Assembly (NCBI GenBank): GCA_963555835.3
Contig: CAUVWZ020000002.1
Location: 2,170,001 to 2,234,000 of the forward strand
From: JAPUME01 sp027294185
GTDB lineage: Bacteria; Acidobacteriota; Terriglobia; UBA7540; JAPUME01
DNA length: 64,000 nucleotides
Reading direction: 5' to 3'
Shown: piece after piece, positions 8,011 to 16,456 of the stretch
Numbering within the stretch: position 1 is the first letter of the stretch
Layout of the letters: the number at the start of each line of letters is the position of its first letter
The notes under the pieces: model-generated
Database searches by the model: none
What the model saw: only the letters and a program-made list of their open reading frames with translations
What the model was told of the DNA's origin: nothing
Made by a program: the position numbers and the translations under genes

Positions 8011-8565
8011 ATGAAGAGAGCCGGCTGGGTGCCGCTCGCAATGATGCTTGTCTGGGCAGCTACGACCCTGGCTCGCGCGCAGGAAGCCACGCCGGCCAGG
8101 AATCAGAATGCGAGCGTCGTTCGGACAACCCGGACGGCGGAGCTGAGCCTCCGTCTGGAAAGCGACGTGATGACCGTCTATCAAGCGCTCACCGACCCAA
8201 GGCAGCTTGAACGGTGGTTCCCCAACCGGGCTATCCTGCGGGCGAAACGCGGCAGCCGTTTCTATTTCAGGTGGAATGACATCAAAGGACTTTGGCGGGG
8301 AACCATTACTGAGGTGATCCCCGGAAACCGCCTGGAGTTCACCTGGCAACGGCCGGGCAGCGAGGATGCAACTCTGGTGAACATAAGGCTGATTCCCCAG
8401 GGTTTTGAGACTCTGGTGGAACTCACTCATTCCGGCTTCACAAGCTCTGATGAAATGGAAAAGACCATCAAGGACTGGGTGTTCTATCTGGAAAACCTGA
8501 AGTCAGTCCTGGAAGTGGGCGTCGACCAGAGGCCGAATCGAGAAGCCAAAGGCCCCACCCTATGA
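8011..8565 (+). CDS. Secreted SRPBCC (AHSA1-like) domain protein
   Basis: A 184-residue protein with a cleavable signal peptide (a positive KR start, a hydrophobic core, then ALARA-like small residues ending near residue 23). A START/AHSA1-type fold follows: DVMTVYQALTDPRQLERWF is the usual first helix-turn, and WRGTITEVIPGNRLEFTW and TLVELTHSGF are typical strands. These domains bind hydrophobic ligands or act as co-chaperones; an exported version is less common. The ATG at 8011 has AGGAG six bases upstream and is preferred to the TTG at 8008. It follows the Tat-exported aminotransferase gene, and both products would be outside the cytoplasm. Confidence 0.75.
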   Translation: MKRAGWVPLAMMLVWAATTLARAQEATPARNQNASVVRTTRTAELSLRLESDVMTVYQALTDPRQLERWFPNRAILRAKRGSRFYFRWNDIKGLWRGTITEVIPGNRLEFTWQRPGSEDATLVNIRLIPQGFETLVELTHSGFTSSDEMEKTIKDWVFYLENLKSVLEVGVDQRPNREAKGPTL

Positions 8566-8741
8566 ACTCTCAAGCAAATTTCCAGCTCAATCGCTATTAA
8601 CCCTCGGCTATCTCATAGACCAAAACATATTCTCTTCCGGCGCGCCCCCACACCCTGTAAATATAAGTAAATAATATAGATACGTAGTACCTAGGAACCC
8701 ATTTTTCCCCCTATCTGGAGCCTCGACATCATCGGGAACTC

Positions 8742-8770
8742 TTGTCATCAATTTGCAAGTGTTGTATATT
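8742..8770 (+). promoter_or_regulatory. Sigma70-type promoter for aroDE
   Basis: TTGTCA (8742-8747), a 17-bp spacer, then TATATT (8765-8770). It lies inside the longest open frame, so translation must begin downstream of it. Confidence 0.65.
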
Positions 8771-8815
8771 AAGGGGTTAGCAGCTTATGGGAAGTCGCTG
8801 GGGAGTCAGAAGCCA

Positions 8816-10330
8816 GTGGGTAAATCTTCCGAACCTAAGATCTTCGTAAGCGTCGGCGAGCGAACGCTCCAGGAAGTGGAGCAGACGGTCAGCAATTTCA
8901 ACAATAGCTCGCTTGGTCTGGAACTTCGTCTCGATTACCTGGAAGATACCCACGATTTGGACCAATCCCTAAAGGAACTTATCAATCGATTCCGCTTTCC
9001 CCGCGTTCTCGCAACCTGCCGGCGAACCAATGCGGGGGGGAAATTCGCGGGAACCCTTGAGGAACAGTTGGAAGTGTTGCAAAAGGCGGTCCGCGCCGGC
9101 TGCCAAATCGTAGACGTGGAACTGGAGTCCGTTAAAAGTAAGAAACCACAAGAGTTACAGCGCCTCTTTCGCCCTGCTCGTCTCATTGTTTCCTACCACA
9201 ACTACCGCAGAAGTCCCCCTTTGGACACCGTTTACCGTCGATTGGTTCGTTCCGGGGCTTCCATCATTAAGATTGCCACCCGTGCGCGAGACCTTCGTGA
9301 CAACTTGAAAATCTTTCGGCTTCTGCGGTCACATCGCCGTCGGCAGCCGCGCTTGATTGCGTTGGCCATGGGACCCGCGGGAATCCCCTCACGGATTCTG
9401 GGACTGCAGAAAGGGTCCCATCTGACCTATGCCTCGGCGAATTCTCGCGGCGGAGTCAGCCCGGGGCAGGTCGCCGCCGAGATTATGCGGGCCTCCTACC
9501 GCGTGGAGCACCTGAACGACAAGACTCAACTCTACGGCATTGTCGGCTCCCATGCTTCCCTGTCCTTGTCCCCCATAATGCACAATGCCGCGCTCCACGC
9601 CAAGCGTATCAACGCCGTCTACCTGCCCTACGAGGCGCAACGCCTTGCTGATTTCATCGAGGTCGTCGAAGCCCTTGGGCTTCAAGGGTTTAGCGTCACC
9701 ATGCCCTTCAAGAGGGAGATCTTCAAGCATCTAGACTGGGTGGACCCGCTCGCGGAGCGCATCGGAGCAGTAAACACCGTTGCGGTTCGCCGTGGCAAAT
9801 GGTTCGGCTGGAACACGGATGCGGCGGCGGTGACGGAGGTTCTCTCCAAGCGGATTCGTCTTTCCGGCAGCCAAGTATTGGTATTGGGCGCCGGAGGTGC
9901 GGCGCGAGCCGCAGCCTACGCGCTGCAGGCGGAAGGCGCCAAGGTATTTATCTCGGCCCGCAGGCATTCCGCAGCGGTACGCCTGGCGCGGGCCATCCGC
10001 GCCCAGGCTTTACAGTGGGAGACTCCCGATTGGCTTGAGACAGATTCGGTAATCAACGCCACTCCGGTGGGCATGCCGCCTTTCGAGCACCTGACTCCGA
10101 CCGATTTAGGCCGCCTGAGAACCCGTGTTGTGTTCGACATGGTTTATCACCCGATCGAGACGCGCCTGATGGCAGAGGCTCGACGACGCGGCCTGGTGGC
10201 AATTTCAGGGCTTGAGATGCTGGTAGCACAAGGGGCGCGCCAGTTTGAAATCTGGACTTCCGAGACCGCTCCCCGCGCTCTCATGGAGCAGGCGGCACGG
10301 CAGGGCCTCACGCACTTGCACTCCACCTGA
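8816..10330 (+). CDS. aroDE: Fused type I 3-dehydroquinate dehydratase / shikimate dehydrogenase
   Basis: One 504-residue protein carries two consecutive shikimate pathway steps. Residues about 5-225 are a type I dehydroquinase: His128 in SYHNY is the general base and Lys152 in IIKIATRA the Schiff-base lysine. Residues about 240-500 are shikimate dehydrogenase: SLSPIMHN binds shikimate, Lys299 in VTMPFK and Asp335 in NTDA are catalytic, and GAGGAARA near 358-365 binds NADP. The open frame reaches back to a TTG at 8753, but the promoter at 8742-8770 lies inside that extension. The GTG at 8816, with GGGGAG ten bases before it, is therefore the likely start. Bifunctional AroDE occurs in plants, chlamydiae and some acidobacteria. 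It precedes trpE, linking chorismate supply to tryptophan synthesis. Confidence 0.92.
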   Translation: MGKSSEPKIFVSVGERTLQEVEQTVSNFNNSSLGLELRLDYLEDTHDLDQSLKELINRFRFPRVLATCRRTNAGGKFAGTLEEQLEVLQKAVRAGCQIVDVELESVKSKKPQELQRLFRPARLIVSYHNYRRSPPLDTVYRRLVRSGASIIKIATRARDLRDNLKIFRLLRSHRRRQPRLIALAMGPAGIPSRILGLQKGSHLTYASANSRGGVSPGQVAAEIMRASYRVEHLNDKTQLYGIVGSHASLSLSPIMHNAALHAKRINAVYLPYEAQRLADFIEVVEALGLQGFSVTMPFKREIFKHLDWVDPLAERIGAVNTVAVRRGKWFGWNTDAAAVTEVLSKRIRLSGSQVLVLGAGGAARAAAYALQAEGAKVFISARRHSAAVRLARAIRAQALQWETPDWLETDSVINATPVGMPPFEHLTPTDLGRLRTRVVFDMVYHPIETRLMAEARRRGLVAISGLEMLVAQGARQFEIWTSETAPRALMEQAARQGLTHLHST

Positions 10331-10414
10331 GGCGCGCCAGGAATCACCTGAGCTGGGGATCACCGGAACCAGGGTCGCCGAACACCTCTGCCGACTCCCG
10401 GCCCTAATTTACCT

Positions 10415-11902
10415 ATGGAAACCATCCAACCCACATTCTCCGAGTTTCGTCGCCTGGCAAAGCAGGGGAACGTCGTCCCCGTGTTCAAGCCGGTCGTGGC
10501 CGACACCCTGACACCGGTTTCCGCCTATCTTCGCCTGGCCGAAGGACGCCCCTACAGCTTCATGCTCGAGAGTGTGGAGGGGGGAGAAACTCTGGGCCGT
10601 TACACCTTCTTGGGCGTGAATCCCTTTATGATTGTCCGCTGCCGTGGCAACCGCATCACCATCGAACGCGGGCGGGAGAAGATCGAAAAGACAGGAAACA
10701 TTTTCGAAGTGTTCCGCGATCTCGCCCGGCCCTACCGGCCGGTGTCGGTCCCCGGCCTTCCCCCCTTTTCGGCGGGGGCCGTGGGATATCTCTCTTACGA
10801 AACGGTCCGCCAATTGGAAAAGCTGCCCGAAAACGCACGGGAAGACCTGAATCTCGACGATGCCCAGTTGATGTACTTCACCGACCTTCTTGCCGTGGAC
10901 CACACCCGGCATCGGATCATGATTATCGCCAATGTGCTCACCGAGGAAGGCTCGGGCTCTCTGGGGCAGAAATACAAGGCGGCCCTCCGGCGGGTCGAGC
11001 AGATGGAACGCGGGCTCAAACGCCCGGCGCGCGCAGAGCGGGCCCGGCGGGCCCGGCGCAGTGGACGGCTTCCTGTCCGCTCGAACCTGACCCGCAGCCA
11101 ATTCATGCAAAAAGTGGAAAAGGCCAAGGAGTATATCCGGGCGGGAGACATATTCCAGGTCGTCGTATCCCAGCGCCTGAGATTTCCCTTGCGGGTTCCT
11201 CCCTTCGACGTCTACCGGGCCCTGCGAATCGTCAATCCCTCTCCCTACCTCTATTACCTGCAAATGCGGGACGTTCAGGTGGTCGGCTCATCTCCCGAGA
11301 TGCTCGTCAAGGTAACGGGCAGGCAAGTGGACTACCGCCCCATCGCCGGCACGCGGCCTCGTGGGCAGACAGAAGAGGAAGATCGCAGGCTGGCGGAGGA
11401 ATTACGCGCCGACGCCAAGGAATGCGCCGAGCACATCATGCTGGTCGACCTGGGGCGAAACGACGTGGGGCGGGTCTCAGAGTTCGGCAGCGTCGTGCCG
11501 CGTGAGTTGATGAGGGTCGAACGCTACTCGCACGTCATGCACCTGGTCTCCTGGATTCAGGGCCGCCTGCGCCCGGACGCCGACAGCTACGCGGCACTGG
11601 CCGCCTGCTTTCCAGCGGGGACACTTTCCGGCGCGCCGAAGATTCGCGCCATGGAGATTATCGACGAGCTCGAACCCACGCGCCGCGGCATTTATGGCGG
11701 GTCGGTTCTCTACGCCGACTTTTCCGGCAACCTCAACTCCTGCATCGTGATTCGCACGCTGCTCATCAAGGGGCGCGAGGCCTATCTCCAGGCCGGTGCG
11801 GGCATTGTGGCCGATTCGGTCCCCGAGCGCGAATACGAAGAAAGCCTCAACAAAGCCAAGGCCGTCCTCAAAGCCGTCGAGCTGGCCGAAAAGGGATTGT
11901 AG
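10415..11902 (+). CDS. trpE: Anthranilate synthase component I
   Basis: A 495-residue chorismate-binding enzyme that makes anthranilate from chorismate and ammonia in tryptophan synthesis. The N-terminal MLESVEGGETLGRYTF stretch (near residues 49-64) corresponds to the LLES tryptophan feedback site. The C-terminal catalytic domain shows IAGTRPRG, DLGRNDVGRV and LSGAPKIRAMEIIDELE, all diagnostic for TrpE rather than PabB. It lies 84 bp after aroDE and 41 bp before trpG, so the three are probably one transcript. No obvious tryptophan leader peptide was seen in the gap before it. Confidence 0.95.
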   Translation: METIQPTFSEFRRLAKQGNVVPVFKPVVADTLTPVSAYLRLAEGRPYSFMLESVEGGETLGRYTFLGVNPFMIVRCRGNRITIERGREKIEKTGNIFEVFRDLARPYRPVSVPGLPPFSAGAVGYLSYETVRQLEKLPENAREDLNLDDAQLMYFTDLLAVDHTRHRIMIIANVLTEEGSGSLGQKYKAALRRVEQMERGLKRPARAERARRARRSGRLPVRSNLTRSQFMQKVEKAKEYIRAGDIFQVVVSQRLRFPLRVPPFDVYRALRIVNPSPYLYYLQMRDVQVVGSSPEMLVKVTGRQVDYRPIAGTRPRGQTEEEDRRLAEELRADAKECAEHIMLVDLGRNDVGRVSEFGSVVPRELMRVERYSHVMHLVSWIQGRLRPDADSYAALAACFPAGTLSGAPKIRAMEIIDELEPTRRGIYGGSVLYADFSGNLNSCIVIRTLLIKGREAYLQAGAGIVADSVPEREYEESLNKAKAVLKAVELAEKGL

Positions 11903-11943
11903 CGACATCGCTTAATCGCCGCGGCGCTGAAGCAGAACTGATT

Positions 11944-12510
<567 letters not shown>

Positions 12511-12614
12511 ACCGAGAACCGCCAAGCCGGTCCGGATACTGCTTTGCCCTCGGCGTTTGTAATCACCCGCTCGACATTCAAAATCCATTGTAGAATTGCA
12601 GAAAGGAGCCAGGA

Positions 12615-14192
12615 TTGACCCGGCCAAGAAAGAACCGATTCCCGCTGCTTCTCTTCTGTTGTTTTCTTGTCGTCGTGCATCCTGTGGCCGCATCCTCCGC
12701 CGAATTCCAGGACGAAGACGTTGCGGCCGCGCTCGAAGCTTTCAGCCGCGTCTATCAGGTGGCCGAAGCTAACTACGCCGACCCGCTCGACCCCGACGCC
12801 GCCATCCTGGACGGCGCCATCCGCGGGCTCCTGCGCCGGCTGGACCCCTTCTCCGCTTTTTTTGACCCGGAACAATACCGGCAACTCCAGGACCAGCAGC
12901 AGGGTCGAGCCAGAGGATTCGGTTCGATTCTCTACGTTCAATCCGGAAAACTGCTGGTCCTTCAGACGCTCGAGGGATCGCCTTCGTGGCGAGCCGGCCT
13001 CGGTCCGGGAGATGAAATTGTAAAGATCAACGACAATCGCGTCGACCTGCTGCCGCTGCCCGATCTGGTCCAACTGCTGCGTCAGGCACGGACGAGCCGC
13101 GCTCAATTGAGCGTGGTTCGCCCCGGGAAAATCCTTCCCGAGGAGTTCATCCTCGATCCCGCCGAGATTAATCCGCCTTCGGTCGACAAGGCTTTTCTCC
13201 TCAGCCCCGGCGTCGCCTATCTCCACCTGAGGGGGTTTGACCGGCGAACGCCGCAGGAGGTGGCGCAGAGCCTCCGCGATCTCGGCGACAGCAGTATGAA
13301 AGGCCTCATTCTGGACCTGAGAGGGAATCGCGGAGGAGGACTCGATTCCGGAGTTCGCGTCGCCGGACTCTTTCTGCCCGGCGGGAAGACGGTGGTTACC
13401 ATGCGAGGCCGCTCGATTCCGGAAAAGGAGTTCTCTACACCGGTGCCGAACCCCTACTACACTTTTCCCCTGGTCGTAATGACCAACGGGGAGACCGCCA
13501 GCGCGGCCGAGATCGTTGCCGGCGCCCTGCAGGACCAGGACCGTGCGGTGGTCGTGGGGGAATCCAGTTTCGGGAAAGCCGCCGTGCAGTCCGTCATGCC
13601 GTTGAGCGAAGGAATGGGCATCGCCCTGACGACGGCGGCCTACTTCACCCCCAGCGGCCGCTCCATCCAGCGGCCCCTAAAAAGCTCGGGAGGGGAACTT
13701 CTTGATTTTTCTATGGTAAACGGGGGGGCCATGGCAAACGCGGGAGCCGTGGCAAACGGGGGAGCCGACGATCTCTCCTTTCGCAGCCGGGGAGGCCGCC
13801 CTCTGGCAGGAGGAGGAGGCATCATTCCCGACCTGGTAGCTCAGGGTTGGCAACTGACCCTCTGGACTCGCTTCCTCGAACGCAACACCGTGTTCGTCAA
13901 CTTCGCCCAGTTTTACCTGACCATCCGGGGGAGCGTGAAGGAAGAATTTGAAGTTACCGACGCGGTAATGGAGCGATTCAACGACTATCTACGCAACGTC
14001 GGGATTCTGGTTCCCGCTGACGCCTGGGAAAGCGATCAGCAATATCTAAGGATGAGAATCAAGAATGAACTGTTCAACCTGGTCTTCGGGCTTGAGAAGG
14101 GCGACGAGGTGGAGGTCCGGAATGACCCTCAAGTTCTGAAAGCTCAAGAGGTTCTCCCTCGCGTGGAGGAGATCCTCCGCCCCCCCTCGTAA
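12615..14192 (+). CDS. S41 family C-terminal processing peptidase, exported
   Basis: A 525-residue CtpA/Prc-type serine protease. It has a signal peptide or anchor (residues about 8-27), a helical N-terminal segment, a PDZ domain (about 95-170) with substrate-binding GSPSWRAGLGPGDEIV, and the S41 core. The catalytic dyad is Ser296 in NGETASAAE and Lys321 in SSFGKAAVQ. Such proteases trim or degrade periplasmic proteins from the C-terminus. A Gly/Ala/Asn-rich linker near 366-385 comes from an in-frame 18-bp tandem repeat and is unlikely to be conserved. The start is a TTG with GAAAGGAG before it. The region after the core (about 410-525) is not recognised. Confidence 0.88.
   Translation: MTRPRKNRFPLLLFCCFLVVVHPVAASSAEFQDEDVAAALEAFSRVYQVAEANYADPLDPDAAILDGAIRGLLRRLDPFSAFFDPEQYRQLQDQQQGRARGFGSILYVQSGKLLVLQTLEGSPSWRAGLGPGDEIVKINDNRVDLLPLPDLVQLLRQARTSRAQLSVVRPGKILPEEFILDPAEINPPSVDKAFLLSPGVAYLHLRGFDRRTPQEVAQSLRDLGDSSMKGLILDLRGNRGGGLDSGVRVAGLFLPGGKTVVTMRGRSIPEKEFSTPVPNPYYTFPLVVMTNGETASAAEIVAGALQDQDRAVVVGESSFGKAAVQSVMPLSEGMGIALTTAAYFTPSGRSIQRPLKSSGGELLDFSMVNGGAMANAGAVANGGADDLSFRSRGGRPLAGGGGIIPDLVAQGWQLTLWTRFLERNTVFVNFAQFYLTIRGSVKEEFEVTDAVMERFNDYLRNVGILVPADAWESDQQYLRMRIKNELFNLVFGLEKGDEVEVRNDPQVLKAQEVLPRVEEILRPPS
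13713..13766 (+). repeat. 18-bp in-frame tandem repeat (three copies) in the S41 protease gene
   Basis: Three near-identical 18-bp units (13713-13730, 13731-13748, 13749-13766) encode (M/V)-(V/A)-N-(G/A)-G-A. They add a flexible linker and are a likely length-variable site. Confidence 0.85.
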
Positions 14193-14279
14193 GATTTCTC
14201 TCGAAACTCTGATTCGATTGCGCTATCTTGTGGTCCAAACCAACAAGGCAGCCTTCAAGAAAACCTAAGGAGTTTGTTC

Positions 14280-14969
14280 ATGGAATCCATCGATCCCGCA
14301 GTCCTCGAGACGCTCAAGACATTCAATTCCCCGACCGTGGCCAATGCTATCGAAGTCTATAAAGTCCGGCCCCGAAACGAAGGCTTTATGCACTCCAGCA
14401 TCCGGTGTCAGTTCCCCGATTTGGGCGTCATGGCCGGCTACGCCGTGACGGCGAAGATTCGCGCTCTCAATCCCGCCGCCTCGGGTAAGGCGCTCCACCC
14501 GAGCCTCCACTGGGAAAAGATCCTTCAGACGCCGGCGCCGCGCGTCGTCGTGATTCAGGACCTCGACGATCCTCCGGCGGTCGGCTCCTTCTGGGGTGAG
14601 GTCAACGGCAACCTCCACCGGGCGCTTGGCTGCGTCGGCGTGGTCACAGACGGCGGCGTGCGTGACCTCGAAGAGGTGTATGGCATAGGATTTCACTTCT
14701 TTGCCCGTGCCGTCATCGTCTCCCACGCCTACATTCATATCGTGGAGACGGGCACGCCGGTCGAGGTGGGCGGCGTCCGCATCCAGCCGGGCGATTTGAT
14801 CCACGCCGACCGCCACGGCGTCCAGACCATTCCCAAAGAGATCGCGCCGAAGATCGCTCAAGCGGTAAAACAGGTGGAGGACGGCGAGCGGCCTATTATC
14901 GAATTCTGCAAGTCGAAGGAATTTTCCCTGGAGGGCTTGAAAAAGGTCTGGGCTTCGGTTCGCGACTAG
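14280..14969 (+). CDS. RraA/4-hydroxy-4-methyl-2-oxoglutarate aldolase-family protein
   Basis: A 229-residue protein of the RraA-like fold. The key segment VTDGGVRDLEEV carries the Arg-Asp pair that binds substrate and divalent metal in the HMG/CHA aldolases, and GDLIHADRHGVQTIP matches the conserved C-terminal GD..HAD..GV.. block. Proteins of this family either cleave 4-hydroxy-2-oxo acids or, in some proteobacteria, inhibit RNase E. An RNase E/G gene lies far off in this window, so no link can be drawn. The ATG at 14280, with AAGGAG seven bases upstream, is preferred to the TTG at 14274. Confidence 0.8.
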   Translation: MESIDPAVLETLKTFNSPTVANAIEVYKVRPRNEGFMHSSIRCQFPDLGVMAGYAVTAKIRALNPAASGKALHPSLHWEKILQTPAPRVVVIQDLDDPPAVGSFWGEVNGNLHRALGCVGVVTDGGVRDLEEVYGIGFHFFARAVIVSHAYIHIVETGTPVEVGGVRIQPGDLIHADRHGVQTIPKEIAPKIAQAVKQVEDGERPIIEFCKSKEFSLEGLKKVWASVRD

Positions 14970-15037
14970 TACCCGGTGGCAAGTAGGTATTCGTCAGGGC
15001 ATGTTCGCCGCGGCGAATCAGCCGTGCCGAAAAGCAG

Positions 15038-15115
15038 GTAGCGCAGAACCCGTAGTGTGGTTCTGCGGCCTTTCGCAAAAAAAACGCGGAACTTGAAAAT
15101 CGAGTTCCGCGCTGC
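15038..15115. repeat. REP/BIME-like element, copy 1
   Basis: GTAG (15038-15041) is followed by a 9-bp hairpin (CGCAGAACC / GGTTCTGCG, 8-nt loop). A spacer and a second, inverted hairpin follow (CGCGGAACT at 15085 / AGTTCCGCG ending 15111), then CTGC, a variant of CTAC. A GTAG tag beside a palindrome is the hallmark of REP sequences handled by RAYT transposases. It lies between the convergent RraA-like and trpD genes, nine bases from the trpD stop codon, and may also end transcription. Confidence 0.8.
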
Positions 15116-15124
15116 CCGTCCCTG

Positions 15125-16189
15125 TTACACGGCGTGCTTTCGGGTAAACGCCACCAGCGCTTCCAGCTTCTCACGCGCACGGCCGGAGTCAATCGCCTCG
15201 GCGGCCATCGCCACACCCCCGCGAAATTCTTTTGCTTTCCCCACCGCCACCAGCGCCGCCGAGGTATTCGCCAGCACCCAGTCGCGCAGGGGCCCACTGC
15301 GGCCCCCGAGGATTTCCCTCATCTGCTCGGCGTTTGCCGAGGGGTCTCCCCCCTGGAGTGAGTCAGGGCTTGCGCGGCTCAGACCGAACTCCTCAGGCGT
15401 AATCTCGCGAGTCGATACTTGCCCGTCCCGCAGCTCACAGAGTTTCGTGCCGCCCGCCGTCGAAACTTCGTCGGTGCCGTCGGCCCCGGCCACCACCAGC
15501 GCGCGACGGCTGCCGAGTCCGGCCAGCGCCTGCGCCATCATCTCCGCCAGTTGCGGTTCATAAACCCCCAGCAGTTGCGCGGTCGCTCCCAGGGGATTGG
15601 TCAGCGGCCCGAGCAGATTGAAAACCGTCTTGGTCTTGAGCTTGCGCCGCGCACCCTGCACGTGCTTCATCGCCAGATGGAGCCGGGGGGCAAACAGAAA
15701 CACCAGTCCGACCTCTTCCAGACATTGCGGAATGCGCTCGAGCGGAAGGTCCAGCCGTACGCCGAGCGCCTCAAGCACGTCGGCGCTGCCCGAGCGGCTG
15801 GAGATCGAACGGTTGCCGTGCTTGGCGACCCGTACGCCCGCCGCCGCCGCGACAATGGCCGCCGCGGTGGATACGTTGAACGTCCCCCGCCCGTCGCCTC
15901 CCGTGCCGCAGGTGTCAAGCAGCTCCGCCTCGCCTCGCAGGGCGTCCACATCGACGCCTCCCTCTTCGAGCGTCTCGCGGGCCTTGCTGCGCATCACCGA
16001 AGCGAAGCCAATCAACTCCTCCACGGTGGCGCCCTTGTCACGCAATGCGCTGAGCAGCGACATAATCTCAGCTTCCTCGATCCGCCCCCCGAGAAGCTCC
16101 TGCATCAGGGCAGACGCTTCCGCTTGCCTCAGGTTCTGTTTCGCTTCCAGTTTTTCGATCAGTTGTCGAGCCATACTAATTGGAACCAT
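15125..16189 (-). CDS. trpD: Anthranilate phosphoribosyltransferase
   Basis: A 354-residue protein catalysing the second step of tryptophan synthesis, transfer of phosphoribose from PRPP to anthranilate. The PRPP-binding GTGGDGRGTFNVST block, the VAKHGNRSISSRSGSAD block (anthranilate site) and NLLGPLTNP are all present. The frame opens with ATG at 16189; an internal ATG at 16174 (MARQLIEKLE) fits the family N-terminus better, and neither has a clear Shine-Dalgarno. It is on the strand opposite to trpE and trpG and is bracketed by two REP/BIME-like elements, three bases before the start and nine after the stop. This suggests it moved or was rearranged as a unit. Confidence 0.95.
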   Translation of the reverse strand: MVPISMARQLIEKLEAKQNLRQAEASALMQELLGGRIEEAEIMSLLSALRDKGATVEELIGFASVMRSKARETLEEGGVDVDALRGEAELLDTCGTGGDGRGTFNVSTAAAIVAAAAGVRVAKHGNRSISSRSGSADVLEALGVRLDLPLERIPQCLEEVGLVFLFAPRLHLAMKHVQGARRKLKTKTVFNLLGPLTNPLGATAQLLGVYEPQLAEMMAQALAGLGSRRALVVAGADGTDEVSTAGGTKLCELRDGQVSTREITPEEFGLSRASPDSLQGGDPSANAEQMREILGGRSGPLRDWVLANTSAALVAVGKAKEFRGGVAMAAEAIDSGRAREKLEALVAFTRKHAV

Positions 16190-16192
16190 CAG

Positions 16193-16273
16193 GTAGGGCA
16201 GAACCCGTAATTCGGTTCTGCCGTAGTTTATTTACAAAAAGCCGCGGAACCTGAACATCGGGTTCCGCGCTAC
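16193..16273. repeat. REP/BIME-like element, copy 2
   Basis: GTAG (16193-16196), hairpin GGCAGAACC / GGTTCTGCC (16197-16222), a spacer, then the inverted hairpin CGCGGAACC / GGTTCCGCG (16243-16269) and CTAC (16270-16273). Compared with copy 1, the outer stem pair has changed from C-G to G-C on both arms. That compensatory change argues that the folded form matters. Confidence 0.85.
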
Positions 16274-16326
16274 CCGCTTCAATCTTTTCGATGAACTCGC
16301 GAATCATGGAGGGATTTTTCACCCCT

Positions 16327-16354
16327 GACGAAGGTTCAACGACGAAGGTTCAAC
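16327..16354 (+). repeat. 14-bp direct repeat (two copies) upstream of the sucC promoter
   Basis: GACGAAGGTTCAAC occurs twice in tandem, 13 bases before the -35 of the sucC promoter. A regulator site is possible but not shown. Confidence 0.7.
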
Positions 16355-16367
16355 GAGGCCCCCTTCG

Positions 16368-16396
16368 TTGCTTTTTCTCTGTCGATTCCCTATACT
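16368..16396 (+). promoter_or_regulatory. Sigma70-type promoter for sucCD
   Basis: TTGCTT (16368-16373), a 17-bp spacer, then TATACT (16391-16396), about 60 bp before the sucC start. Confidence 0.65.
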
Positions 16397-16456
16397 CCAA
16401 ATTCCGCATTGAAAGCGCACCATTTTAGCACAGCGCCACTATCCGCCTCCTAACCC

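Noticed and set aside
16351..16377. Possible rho-independent terminator before sucC
   Set aside because: Only a 6-bp stem (CAACGA/TCGTTG) with a T-rich stretch that is better explained as the -35 region of the sucC promoter.
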